Assembly: GCA_902500825.1 (NCBI GenBank)
Contig: CABVRX010000003.1
Location: forward strand, 154,142 to 218,141
Reading direction: 5' to 3'
Length of the DNA stretch: 64,000 nucleotides
Source: an uncultured Nitrospira sp.
GTDB taxonomy: Bacteria; Nitrospirota; Nitrospiria; Nitrospirales; Nitrospiraceae
The translations under genes were made by a program, and so were the position numbers. The notes beneath the pieces were generated by a model. The model ran no database searches. It saw only the letters and a list, made by a program, of their open reading frames with translations, and was not told where the DNA came from. Each line of letters begins with the position of its first letter. Position 1 is the first letter of the stretch. Below are positions 1 through 8,504 of the stretch, in pieces.

Positions 1-587
1 TGAATCTCCAAGGGCAACGAGATCTTCTCCTGCTGACCGAGGTAGAACGAGATGGTGCGGTTACTCAGCGCTCTCTCGCTTCCAAGTTAGGGGTTGCTCT
101 GGGTCTGACCAATCTCTATCTTAAACGATTGGCACGGAAGGGCTATATCAAGATCACCACGATTCCCTCACACCGAGTTCGGTATTTGCTGACTCCGCAA
201 GGGTTTGCCGAGAAATCCAGGCTGACCTACCTTTATATGGAGTATTCGCTCTCACACTACCGCGATATGCGTGCGCGGCTGCGAGACGCGCTTTCCCAGG
301 TGGTCACAAGCGGAGCGAAACGAGTCGTCATATATGGAACCGGCGAACTGGCGGAGATGGCTTACCTGTCGCTCAGAGAAATGCAGATGACCTTGGTCGG
401 ATTTGTCGGTGATAGCCGGCAAGAGTCGTTCTTATCCTATCCGGTCTGGCCGCCGGAGGCACTGCGTGAATGGGAGTTCGATGCGGTGCTACTCACGGAG
501 ATTGAACGAACGGTACGACACCGTGAAATATTGGGGCAGTCTCACGTTCCAGATGTGAAAATTCTCGCGCTGGTCCCGTCGGTCTAA
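1..587 (+). CDS. EPS-associated winged-helix regulator with C-terminal Rossmann-like domain (5' end just outside window)
   Basis: Likely a transcriptional regulator of the polysaccharide locus that follows. The open frame runs from base 3 to the TAA at 585-587. The codon before it reads ?TG with its first base outside the window, so the true start may lie one base upstream. The first 60 residues form a winged helix (recognition-helix region SLASKLGVALGLTNLYLKRL, then the wing and YLLTPQGFAEKSRLT) like the MarR-type regulators that head EPS clusters. From about residue 105 a second part begins with KRVVIYGTGELAEMAYLSL, a glycine-rich Rossmann-like start that could bind a nucleotide or nucleotide sugar. 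Family assignment of the HTH is fairly sure. A sensing role for the second domain is inference. An ATG at 129 is an internal alternative that would cut off the HTH and is unlikely. Confidence 0.75.
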   Translation, partial: NLQGQRDLLLLTEVERDGAVTQRSLASKLGVALGLTNLYLKRLARKGYIKITTIPSHRVRYLLTPQGFAEKSRLTYLYMEYSLSHYRDMRARLRDALSQVVTSGAKRVVIYGTGELAEMAYLSLREMQMTLVGFVGDSRQESFLSYPVWPPEALREWEFDAVLLTEIERTVRHREILGQSHVPDVKILALVPSV

Positions 588-641
588 GCGCTTGAAGGAT
601 AGACGAGTTTTTCCGTTCACTGTAAGTGAGAGGGCGAAGCT

Positions 642-1148
642 GTGTTCGAGACCAAGACGAACCGTCTTCACTGGTACGCGCTTCGTACGAAATCTCGCCA
701 TGAAAAATTCGTGCGGGATCAGCTTCACAAACAGGGCATCGAACCGTTGTTGCCGACGGTGAAGCGGCTCAGTCAATGGAAGGACCGCAAAAAGGAAATC
801 GAAGTGCCGTTATTTTCCGGCTACTGTTTTGTGCGATTCGGGCAAGAGGGAAAGCTACCGGTGCAGAAGGTAGTGGGAGTTCTCGAAGTTGTCGGCAACA
901 AGCGACCGGAGCCCATTCCCGAGGAGGAAATAGAATCACTGAAGACTTTGATGACCAGTATCCTTCCGTTTGATCCGCATCCCTATCTGCATGAAGGCAT
1001 GAAGGTCGAGGTCATTCGCGGTCCCTTGCAGGGAGTTCATGGAATTCTCTTACGGAAGGAAAAACGACATCGGCTCGTGATCGGAGTTCGAGTGATTCAG
1101 CAAGCGGCGGTAGTCGAAATTGATGTGAAAGACGTTGTGCCGGCGTGA
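642..1148 (+). CDS. NusG-like (UpxY/RfaH-type) transcription antiterminator
   Basis: A specialised NusG paralogue of the kind that binds RNA polymerase and lets it read through long polysaccharide operons. The protein has 168 residues. It begins with the NGN fold (HWYALRTKSRHEKFVRDQL, then PLFSGYCFVRF) and ends with a KOW segment (EGMKVEVIRGPLQGVHGIL). The start is GTG at 642, preceded by GAGAGGG at about 629-635. It sits directly behind the winged-helix regulator and ahead of more than 40 kb of glycan genes, the usual place for such a factor. General NusG is unlikely because of the neighbourhood and the absence of ribosomal protein genes. Confidence 0.85.
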   Translation: MFETKTNRLHWYALRTKSRHEKFVRDQLHKQGIEPLLPTVKRLSQWKDRKKEIEVPLFSGYCFVRFGQEGKLPVQKVVGVLEVVGNKRPEPIPEEEIESLKTLMTSILPFDPHPYLHEGMKVEVIRGPLQGVHGILLRKEKRHRLVIGVRVIQQAAVVEIDVKDVVPA

Positions 1149-1242
1149 GAAGCTTGTCGTTCAACCAGGTCGTTTCTACCCCATGTAAGTCGGCAGTCAG
1201 CACCGATGTCTGTTGTAATAGGCTGATTCGCTTGCCCGAAGC

Positions 1243-1719
1243 ATGAAGAACTCCAAGATTTGCTCCATGTATGGGAACAGGGTCGTGGATGGGATGTGTG
1301 TACGCGTGGGAGTCGGGGTGGTTGTGCGAGGTCCAGGAGAAGCCATCCTGTTGGAAAAGCGTCGTGACTGTGGATGGTGGGGGTTACCGGGAGGAAGGGT
1401 AGAGCCGGGTGAGTCTCTGATTGAAGCAGCCGTACGAGAGGTGCTTGAAGAGACCGGCCTCACGGTGGAAGTGACGCATCTGATCGGCGTGTATTCCGAC
1501 CCCGATGGCCGTATTGTGACCTATCCGGATAACGGCGATGTGGTCCAGTTGATCGATGCCGTCGTTGGCGCGCGGGTTCTGTCCGGACAAATCATATGTA
1601 GTCATGAGAGTGAAGAGGTCAGGTTTTTCTCCCCGTCTCAATTGCCGGAACAGATTGTGCCTCCGGCGCGACAACCCCTTGCCGACGCATTCGAAGGGCG
1701 ACGCGGAGTCCTGCGCTAG
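1243..1719 (+). CDS. Nudix hydrolase
   Basis: A Nudix-fold pyrophosphohydrolase of 158 residues that probably cleaves an NDP sugar or another nucleoside diphosphate derivative. The Nudix box is complete: GGRVEPGESLIEAAVREVLE followed by ETGL, giving the G-x5-E-x7-REUxEExGU pattern. The preceding stretch LLEKRRDCGWWGLPGG is typical of the family. Start choice is uncertain. ATG 1243 is used, but ATG 1267 or 1294 would also leave the fold intact, and none has a strong ribosome binding site. It stands alone between the antiterminator and the flippase (12 bp to the next gene). Substrate cannot be told from sequence. Confidence 0.85.
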   Translation: MKNSKICSMYGNRVVDGMCVRVGVGVVVRGPGEAILLEKRRDCGWWGLPGGRVEPGESLIEAAVREVLEETGLTVEVTHLIGVYSDPDGRIVTYPDNGDVVQLIDAVVGARVLSGQIICSHESEEVRFFSPSQLPEQIVPPARQPLADAFEGRRGVLR

Positions 1720-1731
1720 AATGGGCTTGTA

Positions 1732-3243
1732 ATGACACCATTCCGCGATCTTCTCGTGCTCGGTCTTGGACGGGGGCTTCAAGTCCTTGCAGGACTTGTC
1801 ACGATCAAGACCGCGACAACGATATTGTCACCAGGTGAAGTCGGGAGCATGAACCAGCTGATGAGTTTAGCCATTTTAGGGACTTCAGCCTTGTTGATGC
1901 CCATGACTGCCTATATCGGTCGTGGATGTTTGGAGTGGATGGATGCTGGAGTATTGAGCCGAAGGTTGAACTCCTATCTGCTCATTATTTTGGCTATCGC
2001 TCTGCTCTGTGGTTCGATCGTTTGGGTCATTCAGGTTCAGTTGACGGTCGTTTCAGGAATGACTCCAATTTGGGCCGCAGGATTAGTCGTGCTCTATACA
2101 GTCGGTTTTGCGTTACATACGATGGGGGCCTCGGGACTGAATCTTATCGGCCATCGTTTTCTCTACATCCTGTTCGTGAACCTCGCGGCCTGGGGAGGGC
2201 TTCTGTTAGCGATGTGGTGGTCGAAACAGGAAGCAAGTCCGGAGATGTGGTTGCTCGGAATCTTTTGCGGCTTTCTTCTCTCGTCCCTTTCCTATGTGAT
2301 TTTAGACCGACGTGCCAGAGAGTCTGGTCAAGCGAGAGCAGCTCACTTGCCGGGCATACTGGCGTTCGATTGGTGGACACTATTGATGTTTGTGGGGCCC
2401 CAGGCGATAGCGTTCCTGTTTTTCTGGATCCAAACACAAAGTTATCGGTTTGTTCTCAGCTGGGTTGCCGATATCACCACCGTCGGCTTGTTTGCAGCAG
2501 GGTATATGATTTGCTCGGTACCCATGCAGACTTTGGAAAATCTTTTCAACGAGTTTTACAGTCCGATGTTGTTTCGAGCCCTGAAAGGGCAAGATAGGGA
2601 GGGGATTGCGCGCGCATGGAATGACTATGCGGCAGCCTACATTCCCACTGTCATTTTGTTCGGCGCGTTCCTAATCGGGAATGCCGCATTTATGGTGAAA
2701 CTCCTCTTAGGTGAACAGTTTCAAGCAATAGCATCGATTCTTGTTTGGCCTGCGTTAACCGAGACCTTTCGAGCCATCTCGTCGACACTTCACCATCTCG
2801 GTTTGGCGAAGGTCGATATGACGGTCAATGTCTTGCCTGTCGCGCTTGGTGCGCTTGTCGCGCCCATACTCGTATACCTTCTGGCTTCCCAGGAACCGCT
2901 ATTGGGGACGGCGTTGGCGCTTCTTGCGGCAGCCGTGGTTGCATTTGCTGCGGTGATTCCCATCAGTCGCCGCGCTTTACCGGTCGTATGGCCCGTGAGG
3001 CGAATCATGTACGCTGTCGCATTAGCCGTTCCATTGTGCTTGCTGGGACATGCGATGGGTGTCGGGTTTGGAGAATTGTCTGAAAGCAAGGCCATGGTTG
3101 CGTTGGTGATCTCCGGACTCACCATGCTGTTTCTTCAGTATGTGATGGCGAAGGAATGGATTCGTCAGGCTCGTCCCGTCGTGGGTAGGGTCTCGGGGGA
3201 GATCGAGGCGTGCCCCCAATATGGGACGAGTTCTCAAGGGTAA
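1732..3243 (+). CDS. Wzx-type polysaccharide flippase (MOP superfamily)
   Basis: An integral membrane protein of 503 residues with about 12-14 hydrophobic segments, as expected for the Wzx/MATE-like flippases that move undecaprenyl-linked oligosaccharides to the periplasmic face. The start of the chain (LGLGRGLQVLAGLVTIKTAT, then LSPGEVGSMNQLMSL) matches the usual first helix and loop of these proteins. Its TAA stop at 3241-3243 shares a base with the ATG of the next glycosyltransferase (TAATG), so the two are probably translationally coupled. An ABC exporter is also encoded downstream (12.2-14.4 kb), so this locus may serve two export routes. Confidence 0.85.
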   Translation: MTPFRDLLVLGLGRGLQVLAGLVTIKTATTILSPGEVGSMNQLMSLAILGTSALLMPMTAYIGRGCLEWMDAGVLSRRLNSYLLIILAIALLCGSIVWVIQVQLTVVSGMTPIWAAGLVVLYTVGFALHTMGASGLNLIGHRFLYILFVNLAAWGGLLLAMWWSKQEASPEMWLLGIFCGFLLSSLSYVILDRRARESGQARAAHLPGILAFDWWTLLMFVGPQAIAFLFFWIQTQSYRFVLSWVADITTVGLFAAGYMICSVPMQTLENLFNEFYSPMLFRALKGQDREGIARAWNDYAAAYIPTVILFGAFLIGNAAFMVKLLLGEQFQAIASILVWPALTETFRAISSTLHHLGLAKVDMTVNVLPVALGALVAPILVYLLASQEPLLGTALALLAAAVVAFAAVIPISRRALPVVWPVRRIMYAVALAVPLCLLGHAMGVGFGELSESKAMVALVISGLTMLFLQYVMAKEWIRQARPVVGRVSGEIEACPQYGTSSQG

Positions 3244-4178
3244 TGTTCTTGGATTTGGTAGACGTTTCGCAACCCGTGATTTCAGTCGTGACTCCGTCAC
3301 TCAACCACGGACGCTTTCTCCGGCAGACCATCGAAAGCGTAGCAGCGCAGACCTTCCGAAGCTTTGAGCATATTGTTGTCGATGGAGGATCGACAGATGG
3401 GACGGTTGAGATTCTCAAGAAATTCCCCCATCTCCGGTGGATATCTGAACGGGACGACCACGTTGTTGAGGCCTATCAGAAAGCCTTGGCTATGGCGAGA
3501 GGGCAGTACATTATTCAATGCTGTGTCTCGGATGGATTTCTTGATCCGAACTGGTTCAGAAAATGCATTGAGGTGCTTGAAAAGGATGATGAGGTGTCGT
3601 TGGTGTGGGGCTTTGCCCAAACCATGTCCGAGGAGGGCGATCTGCTGAATGTCTGCTTTCAGGATTTTTTTGCGGATCCCCCTCCACAGAAGCGAGACTT
3701 TCTGGCGTTTTGGCTGGTAAGCGGATTTCCATTACCCGAAGGGAACTATTGCGTGAGGGCCAAGGTGATTCAGACGTTGTTTCCCGATACTCAGTCGAGC
3801 GATTGGTTTCGAACCTGTCCGCATCTCGGGTTCATGTACAAGTTTTTTACGGAAGGGTACAACCCATCTTTTATTCCGGTGGTCGCAAATTTCGGTCGTT
3901 TGCACCACGATCAGCGCAGCCGGCGTTTGAGCGATGTGGAGAAGCCTGGACAAGTCGCTTATCTCAAGGCTGTGAAAGAGTATGGGAGGAGCATTCTCAG
4001 TGGACGCGCGATCCATCGCTTTCGCAACGGCAAGTCGCAGGTGATCGGGCAGATTCAGCCGCAGGACCTCCCTTCGCTGAGGAGAACGATGTGGCGGCAT
4101 CGGTTGCTCCGTTCCCCTCTGCTTCGAATCGATCCCTATACTCTGGCGGTAAAGCTCGGCGCGCGAATGTTCAGTTGA
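3243..4178 (+). CDS. Glycosyltransferase family 2
   Basis: GT-A fold glycosyltransferase of 311 residues. The N-terminus has ISVVTPSLNHGRFLRQTIES and HIVVDGGSTDGT, the nucleotide-sugar binding half of GT2 enzymes. The usual DxD is replaced by CCVSDGFLDPNWF, close to the SD(x)D form seen in related GT2s. The ATG at 3243 overlaps the flippase stop (TAATG), which is preferred over the in-frame ATG at 3210 lying inside the flippase gene. Donor and acceptor are unknown. It carries none of the small C-terminal domain found on GTs further downstream. Confidence 0.85.
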   Translation: MFLDLVDVSQPVISVVTPSLNHGRFLRQTIESVAAQTFRSFEHIVVDGGSTDGTVEILKKFPHLRWISERDDHVVEAYQKALAMARGQYIIQCCVSDGFLDPNWFRKCIEVLEKDDEVSLVWGFAQTMSEEGDLLNVCFQDFFADPPPQKRDFLAFWLVSGFPLPEGNYCVRAKVIQTLFPDTQSSDWFRTCPHLGFMYKFFTEGYNPSFIPVVANFGRLHHDQRSRRLSDVEKPGQVAYLKAVKEYGRSILSGRAIHRFRNGKSQVIGQIQPQDLPSLRRTMWRHRLLRSPLLRIDPYTLAVKLGARMFS

Positions 4179-4307
4179 AGCGAGCCATGGCGACGTTTCA
4201 GCTCGTGTTCTTTTTGTAATTGCAGTTATGTAGTGGGCCTGGCATGATGAGCGGGCCATTCTCGTGAAAAATATCCCACTGCAAATCGAAGAGAGGTAGA
4301 GAGAGTG

Positions 4308-5864
4308 ATGGCTGCATCACGCATGCCTTCCAAAAGGCTGGATGTGCTTTTTGTCAACGCCGATTCGTCGTTGCAGGCCTATCAAGGGTTGGCGAAGACC
4401 TATTCCGCCATTGAGCCCCCTACATGGGCGCTGTTGCTCGCACAGTCATGTCGAGCGAAGGATTTCGGCGTGGCGATACTGGATTGCGATGCGGAGAAGT
4501 TATCGTTGTCCGAAGCCGTGAGTCGGATTCAGAGCGCGAATCCTCGACTGGTCGTGTTCGTGGTGTACGGACAGAATCCCAACTCCGGGACGACGGGAAT
4601 GATCGGAGCCAGCGCGCTTGCAAAAGAACTGAAGCAGCAATATCCGGAGTGCCCGATTTGTTTCGTCGGCTCCCACACGAGTGCTCTGCCGCTCGATGTC
4701 TTGGGCCTTCCGTTTGTGGATTTCGTGCTCCTCAATGAAGGTGTGTATGCGTTGCACAATCTTTTGCGGACCGACCTGCGTTCAGGGCTGAAGGCGGTGA
4801 AGGGTATTGGATACAAAGTGGATGATTCCAAGGACAATCGCCGACCGGTCTTGAACGAGCCGCAATCCGTGGTGCCGCAAGATCGGATGGATATCGACAT
4901 GCCCGGCTACGCATGGGATCTTCTGCCATACCGGTCGCGTCCGCTGGATCTGTATCGGGCACACTTTTGGCACGCAGAGTTCGATCATGAGAAACGCACT
5001 CCCTTTGCCGCGATCTACACGTCTCTGGGGTGCACATTTGCCTGCGATTTCTGCATGATCAACATCGTGAATCGCGTAGATAACGGAAACGGAATCGATG
5101 CGTCCCATTCACGAGGGATGCGGTTTTGGAGTTCGAAGTTGATCGCGGGCGAGATCGAAACACTTGCAAAGATGGGAGTGGAGACGATCCGTATCAGTGA
5201 CGAAATGTTCTTCTTGAATCGGAAGTACTACGAGCCGCTCTTAGGTGACATCATCGAACGTGACCTGCGCTTGCGGATGTGGGCCTACGCCAGAGTCGAT
5301 ACGGTCCGTCATGAATATATTGACTTGTTCCGGCGGGCCGGCATCAACTGGCTGGCGCTCGGGATCGAAGCGGGGAACCAAACAGTACGGCAAGAAGTCT
5401 CAAAGGGATCGTTTCAAGAGGTCAATATTCGAGCCGTCTGCGACAAGGTGCGGGCTGCCGGGATGAACGTCATCAGCAACTACATTTTTGGATTTCCCGA
5501 CGATACGCCGGAGACGATGGGGGAAACATTGGATTTAGCGCTTGAATTGAATACCGAAATGGCCAATATGTATCCCTGTCAAGCCTTGCCGGGAAGTCCG
5601 ATGTACCACATGGCCAAACAACAAGGGTGGCGGCTGCCGGATAGCTATAGCGGGTACGCCTTCCTGTCGTACGACAGTCAGCCGCTCCCGACAAAGCATG
5701 TGACGGCGGCGGAGGTGCTGAAGTTTCGAGATGAGGCATGGCAAAAATACTTTTCAAATCCGGCGTACCTGAACTTGGTTGAAACGAAGTTCGGTGAGAA
5801 AGAACGGGCCAACGTCGAAGCCATGGCCAAAGTGCGGTTGCGCCGGAAACTCCTCGGTGATTGA
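4308..5864 (+). CDS. B12-binding radical SAM enzyme
   Basis: A cobalamin-dependent radical SAM enzyme of about 518 residues. The first 180 residues resemble a B12-binding domain, although the classic DxHxxG is not evident. The radical SAM cluster motif is GCTFACDFC with cysteines at about residues 242, 246 and 249 (CxxxCxxC). Later motifs such as ISDEMFFLN, GIEAGNQTVRQEVSKG and NYIFGFPDDTPETMGETLD are typical of the TIM-barrel half. Members commonly methylate or rearrange unactivated carbons of sugars, lipids or antibiotics. A GTG at 4305 directly precedes the ATG at 4308, and GAGAGG lies upstream at about 4290. It leads the sugar-nucleotide block, so a nucleotide-sugar or lipid-linked sugar substrate is inferred. 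Confidence 0.85.
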   Translation: MAASRMPSKRLDVLFVNADSSLQAYQGLAKTYSAIEPPTWALLLAQSCRAKDFGVAILDCDAEKLSLSEAVSRIQSANPRLVVFVVYGQNPNSGTTGMIGASALAKELKQQYPECPICFVGSHTSALPLDVLGLPFVDFVLLNEGVYALHNLLRTDLRSGLKAVKGIGYKVDDSKDNRRPVLNEPQSVVPQDRMDIDMPGYAWDLLPYRSRPLDLYRAHFWHAEFDHEKRTPFAAIYTSLGCTFACDFCMINIVNRVDNGNGIDASHSRGMRFWSSKLIAGEIETLAKMGVETIRISDEMFFLNRKYYEPLLGDIIERDLRLRMWAYARVDTVRHEYIDLFRRAGINWLALGIEAGNQTVRQEVSKGSFQEVNIRAVCDKVRAAGMNVISNYIFGFPDDTPETMGETLDLALELNTEMANMYPCQALPGSPMYHMAKQQGWRLPDSYSGYAFLSYDSQPLPTKHVTAAEVLKFRDEAWQKYFSNPAYLNLVETKFGEKERANVEAMAKVRLRRKLLGD

Positions 5865-5906
5865 CGCGGATCCGGTTTTGATGAAGAAACAGTTGAGGCT
5901 TGAGGC

Positions 5907-6908
5907 ATGATCATTACGCGAACACCGTTCCGTATTTCATTTTTCGGCGGCGGCACCGACTATCCCGCTTGGTATCAAGAGCATGGCGGAGTTGTGTTGG
6001 CGACCTCGATCGATAAATACTGTCACATCAGTTGCCGGTACCTCCCGCCTTTCTTCGAGCACAAGCACCGCATCGTCTATTCGCTTATCGAGAATGTGCG
6101 CTCCGTCGAAGAGATCAAACACCCGGCTGTCCGCGCCGTCCTTGCCTGGGCAGGGTGCGATGATCGGGGGCTCGAAATTCATCACGACGGCGACTTGCCG
6201 GCACGGTCGGGTCTCGGATCCAGTTCGTCTTTTACGGTGGGATTGATTCATGCCATCGCCGCGTTGCGGGGGAAGTATATTTCCAAAGACGAATTGGCCG
6301 CCCAAGCCATCCATATGGAGCAGCAGGTCATCAAGGAACATGTCGGTTCGCAAGATCAGATCTCGGCCGCATTCGGTGGGTTCAATCGAATCGACTTTAA
6401 GAGGAACGATACCTTCCAAGTGTCGCCTATCATTTTGACCAAAGACCGGGTGCAAGAGTTTCAGTCCCATCTGATGCTGTGTTTCACGGGTTTTTCAAGA
6501 ATTGCGTCGGAGGTTGCCAAATCCAAGATCGAGAACTTTAAGAGTCGCAGAACTGAGTTGAGTCGCATGAAGGAGATGGTGGATGAAGCCATCCAGATCC
6601 TTCAGAGCCCCAGGGCGCCGATCGAGGAAGTCGGCCGATTGCTCCACCAAAGCTGGATTTGTAAGCGTAGTCTTTCGGGAAAGGTCTCTACGCCCGAGAT
6701 CGATCATCTGTATGAGGAAGCGATGAGGGTGGGTGCGGTGGGAGGGAAGCTTCTTGGCGCCGGCGGCGGGGGCTTTCTGTTGTTGTTCGTAAAGCCGGAA
6801 CTGCAGTCAAAGGTCCATGAACGACTGAAGCATCTGGTGCATGTGCCGTTTCGGTTTGAAAACTCAGGTAGTCGAGTCGTGCTGTATCAGCCGCATGGAC
6901 TTTCTTGA
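5907..6908 (+). CDS. hddA: GHMP kinase, D-glycero-alpha-D-manno-heptose 7-phosphate kinase type
   Basis: Small-molecule kinase of 333 residues. It starts MIITRTPFRISFFGGGTDYP, the hallmark of heptose-7-phosphate kinases of the HddA type, and carries the GHMP ATP loop GLGSSSSFTVGLIHA and a C-terminal GGKLLGAGGGGFLLLF motif. It would form the 1,7-bisphosphate on the way to GDP-heptose. The guanylyltransferase of the same route is encoded at 10436, with five other sugar genes between. The isomerase (GmhA) and phosphatase (GmhB) of this route are not in the window. L-fucose kinase-like activity is an alternative within the family. Confidence 0.8.
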   Translation: MIITRTPFRISFFGGGTDYPAWYQEHGGVVLATSIDKYCHISCRYLPPFFEHKHRIVYSLIENVRSVEEIKHPAVRAVLAWAGCDDRGLEIHHDGDLPARSGLGSSSSFTVGLIHAIAALRGKYISKDELAAQAIHMEQQVIKEHVGSQDQISAAFGGFNRIDFKRNDTFQVSPIILTKDRVQEFQSHLMLCFTGFSRIASEVAKSKIENFKSRRTELSRMKEMVDEAIQILQSPRAPIEEVGRLLHQSWICKRSLSGKVSTPEIDHLYEEAMRVGAVGGKLLGAGGGGFLLLFVKPELQSKVHERLKHLVHVPFRFENSGSRVVLYQPHGLS

Positions 6909-6913
6909 ACGCG

Positions 6914-7876
6914 ATGATGAAGCATGATGCCGTCATTTATGTTGCAGGCCATGCCGGTCTCATCGGCTCGGCGGTCATTCGGCGGTTGGAGCAGAATGGG
7001 TATCGAACTCCGATCACCAGACGACGTGGTGAATTGGACCTTCAGAATTCCGGACAGGTCTCTGAGTTCTTCGAGGAGGCGCATCCGGAGTATGTGATTC
7101 TTGCTGCCGGACGAGTCGGCGGAATCGTAGAAAATCAGACATTTCCCGCTGATTTCATGGATGAAAATATGGCCATTCAGCTCAATCTGCTGAAGGCTGC
7201 GCGTCGGGTCGGGGTGCGGAGGCTGATTCTATTCGGCTCTTCCTGTATGTATCCTAGAGAATGTCCTCAGCCGATGGCTGAACATGCGCTCTTATCCGGC
7301 AAGCCAGAGCCGACGAGCCTACCGTATGCGATTTCCAAGCTCGCGGGAACCTATCTGTGTCTGGCGTATAACAAGCAAGATCACGATACCCGCTTCATTC
7401 CAGTGATTCCGAATAGCGCCTATGGGCCGCACGACAATTTTGACCCAAAATCAGCTCATGTCTTGTCCGCGCTGATGGCACGCTTTCATCAGGCCAAGGT
7501 GAGTGGCGCAGAATCGGTCGTCTTGTGGGGAAGCGGCTCGCCGAGACGAGAGTTTATCCATGCGGACGATATCGCTGATGCCTGTGTGCATCTCCTAAGA
7601 CAAGACGATCTCGCTGTCGAGCTTCCCATCAACATTGGCGTGGGTCAGGATGTATCCATTAAAGAACTGGCAGAGTTGATCGCTGAAGCGGTGGGGTACC
7701 AGGGGCGAGTGGAATGGGACCGGACGAAACCAGATGGCGCGCCACGAAAGCTGCTCGATAGCGAACGAATCCGTTCTCTGGGATGGAAGCCAACGGTTAC
7801 GCTTGCCGAAGGGATTGCCGCCACCTACCAGTGGTACCTCAACCATGTTGACAGAGAGACCTCACAGGTCTCGTAG
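6914..7876 (+). CDS. GDP-fucose-synthase-like NAD-dependent epimerase/reductase
   Basis: Extended SDR of 320 residues resembling GDP-L-fucose synthase and GDP-6-deoxy-heptose reductases. Visible are the dinucleotide loop VAGHAGLIGSAVIRRLE, SSCMYPRECPQPMAE, the catalytic Y-x3-K in LPYAISKLAGTYLC, and GSGSPRREFIHADDIADAC. In this family the enzyme epimerises and/or reduces a GDP-4-keto-6-deoxy sugar. ATG 6914 is used; a TTG at 6905 overlapping the kinase stop is possible and would add three residues. With HddA upstream and an HddC-like enzyme downstream, a GDP-heptose derivative is the likely substrate. Confidence 0.8.
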   Translation: MMKHDAVIYVAGHAGLIGSAVIRRLEQNGYRTPITRRRGELDLQNSGQVSEFFEEAHPEYVILAAGRVGGIVENQTFPADFMDENMAIQLNLLKAARRVGVRRLILFGSSCMYPRECPQPMAEHALLSGKPEPTSLPYAISKLAGTYLCLAYNKQDHDTRFIPVIPNSAYGPHDNFDPKSAHVLSALMARFHQAKVSGAESVVLWGSGSPRREFIHADDIADACVHLLRQDDLAVELPINIGVGQDVSIKELAELIAEAVGYQGRVEWDRTKPDGAPRKLLDSERIRSLGWKPTVTLAEGIAATYQWYLNHVDRETSQVS

Positions 7877-7895
7877 CGTTGCAAAGGACAGGAAG

Positions 7896-8495
7896 ATGAC
7901 GAAAGAAGAGCTGATTGCCTTTGAGGAAGAGATTGCATCGTTGTTCAACGCGGGTAAGATTCGCGCGCCCATTCATCTGTATTATGGAAATGAGGAGGCG
8001 ATCATCCGAGTGTTTCGCAACATTCGTGCTCAAGACTGGGTGTTCTGCTCGTGGCGGTCCCATTATCAGTGTTTGCTCAAGGGGGTGCCCAAGGATCGTG
8101 TCCGAGACGAGATTTTGGGCGGACGATCGATTTCACTCTGTTTTCCCGAGCAGCGTGTGTTCTCTTCGGCCATCGTCGGTGGTGTCTTACCGATTGCCGT
8201 CGGTGCGGCGATGTCGATCCGGCAGCGTGGAGAGGATGCAAAAGTCTACTGTTTCATGGGTGACATGACGGCGGAAACGGGGGTTGCGCACGAAGCGATC
8301 AAATACAGCCGGAACCATCGCTTGCCGATTCACTTCATCGTCGAGGACAATGCCAAGTCCGTCTGTACCGACACCAGAGAGGTTTGGAATCAGCCTCGTC
8401 TGAGTTTTGAAGATGCAGCCGATGAGTACATCAGCTACTATCGCTACGAAACGAAGTATCCGCATGCGGGCGCCGGCGTGCGGGTTCAATTCTAA
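7896..8495 (+). CDS. Thiamine-diphosphate enzyme, E1-alpha/transketolase-N-like subunit
   Basis: A short (199 residue) subunit matching the ThDP pyrophosphate-binding half of 2-oxoacid dehydrogenase E1-alpha. The ThDP motif is GDMTAETGVAHEAIKYSRNH through IVEDN (GD ... N). The start at ATG 7896 is preceded by AAGGACAGGAAG, and the longer upstream reading frame lies inside the previous gene. The partner half is encoded 9 bp downstream. No lipoyl or E3 genes are nearby, so a pyruvate dehydrogenase complex is unlikely. In antibiotic sugar pathways, related split pairs add an acyl or two-carbon unit to a keto sugar. That role here is inference. Confidence 0.8.
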   Translation: MTKEELIAFEEEIASLFNAGKIRAPIHLYYGNEEAIIRVFRNIRAQDWVFCSWRSHYQCLLKGVPKDRVRDEILGGRSISLCFPEQRVFSSAIVGGVLPIAVGAAMSIRQRGEDAKVYCFMGDMTAETGVAHEAIKYSRNHRLPIHFIVEDNAKSVCTDTREVWNQPRLSFEDAADEYISYYRYETKYPHAGAGVRVQF

Positions 8496-8504
8496 GGGTG
8501 AGAC

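Noticed and set aside
7734..7895. Longer N-terminus for the E1-alpha-like subunit
   Set aside because: It overlaps the epimerase gene by 143 bases and has no family similarity. The ribosome binding site supports 7896.
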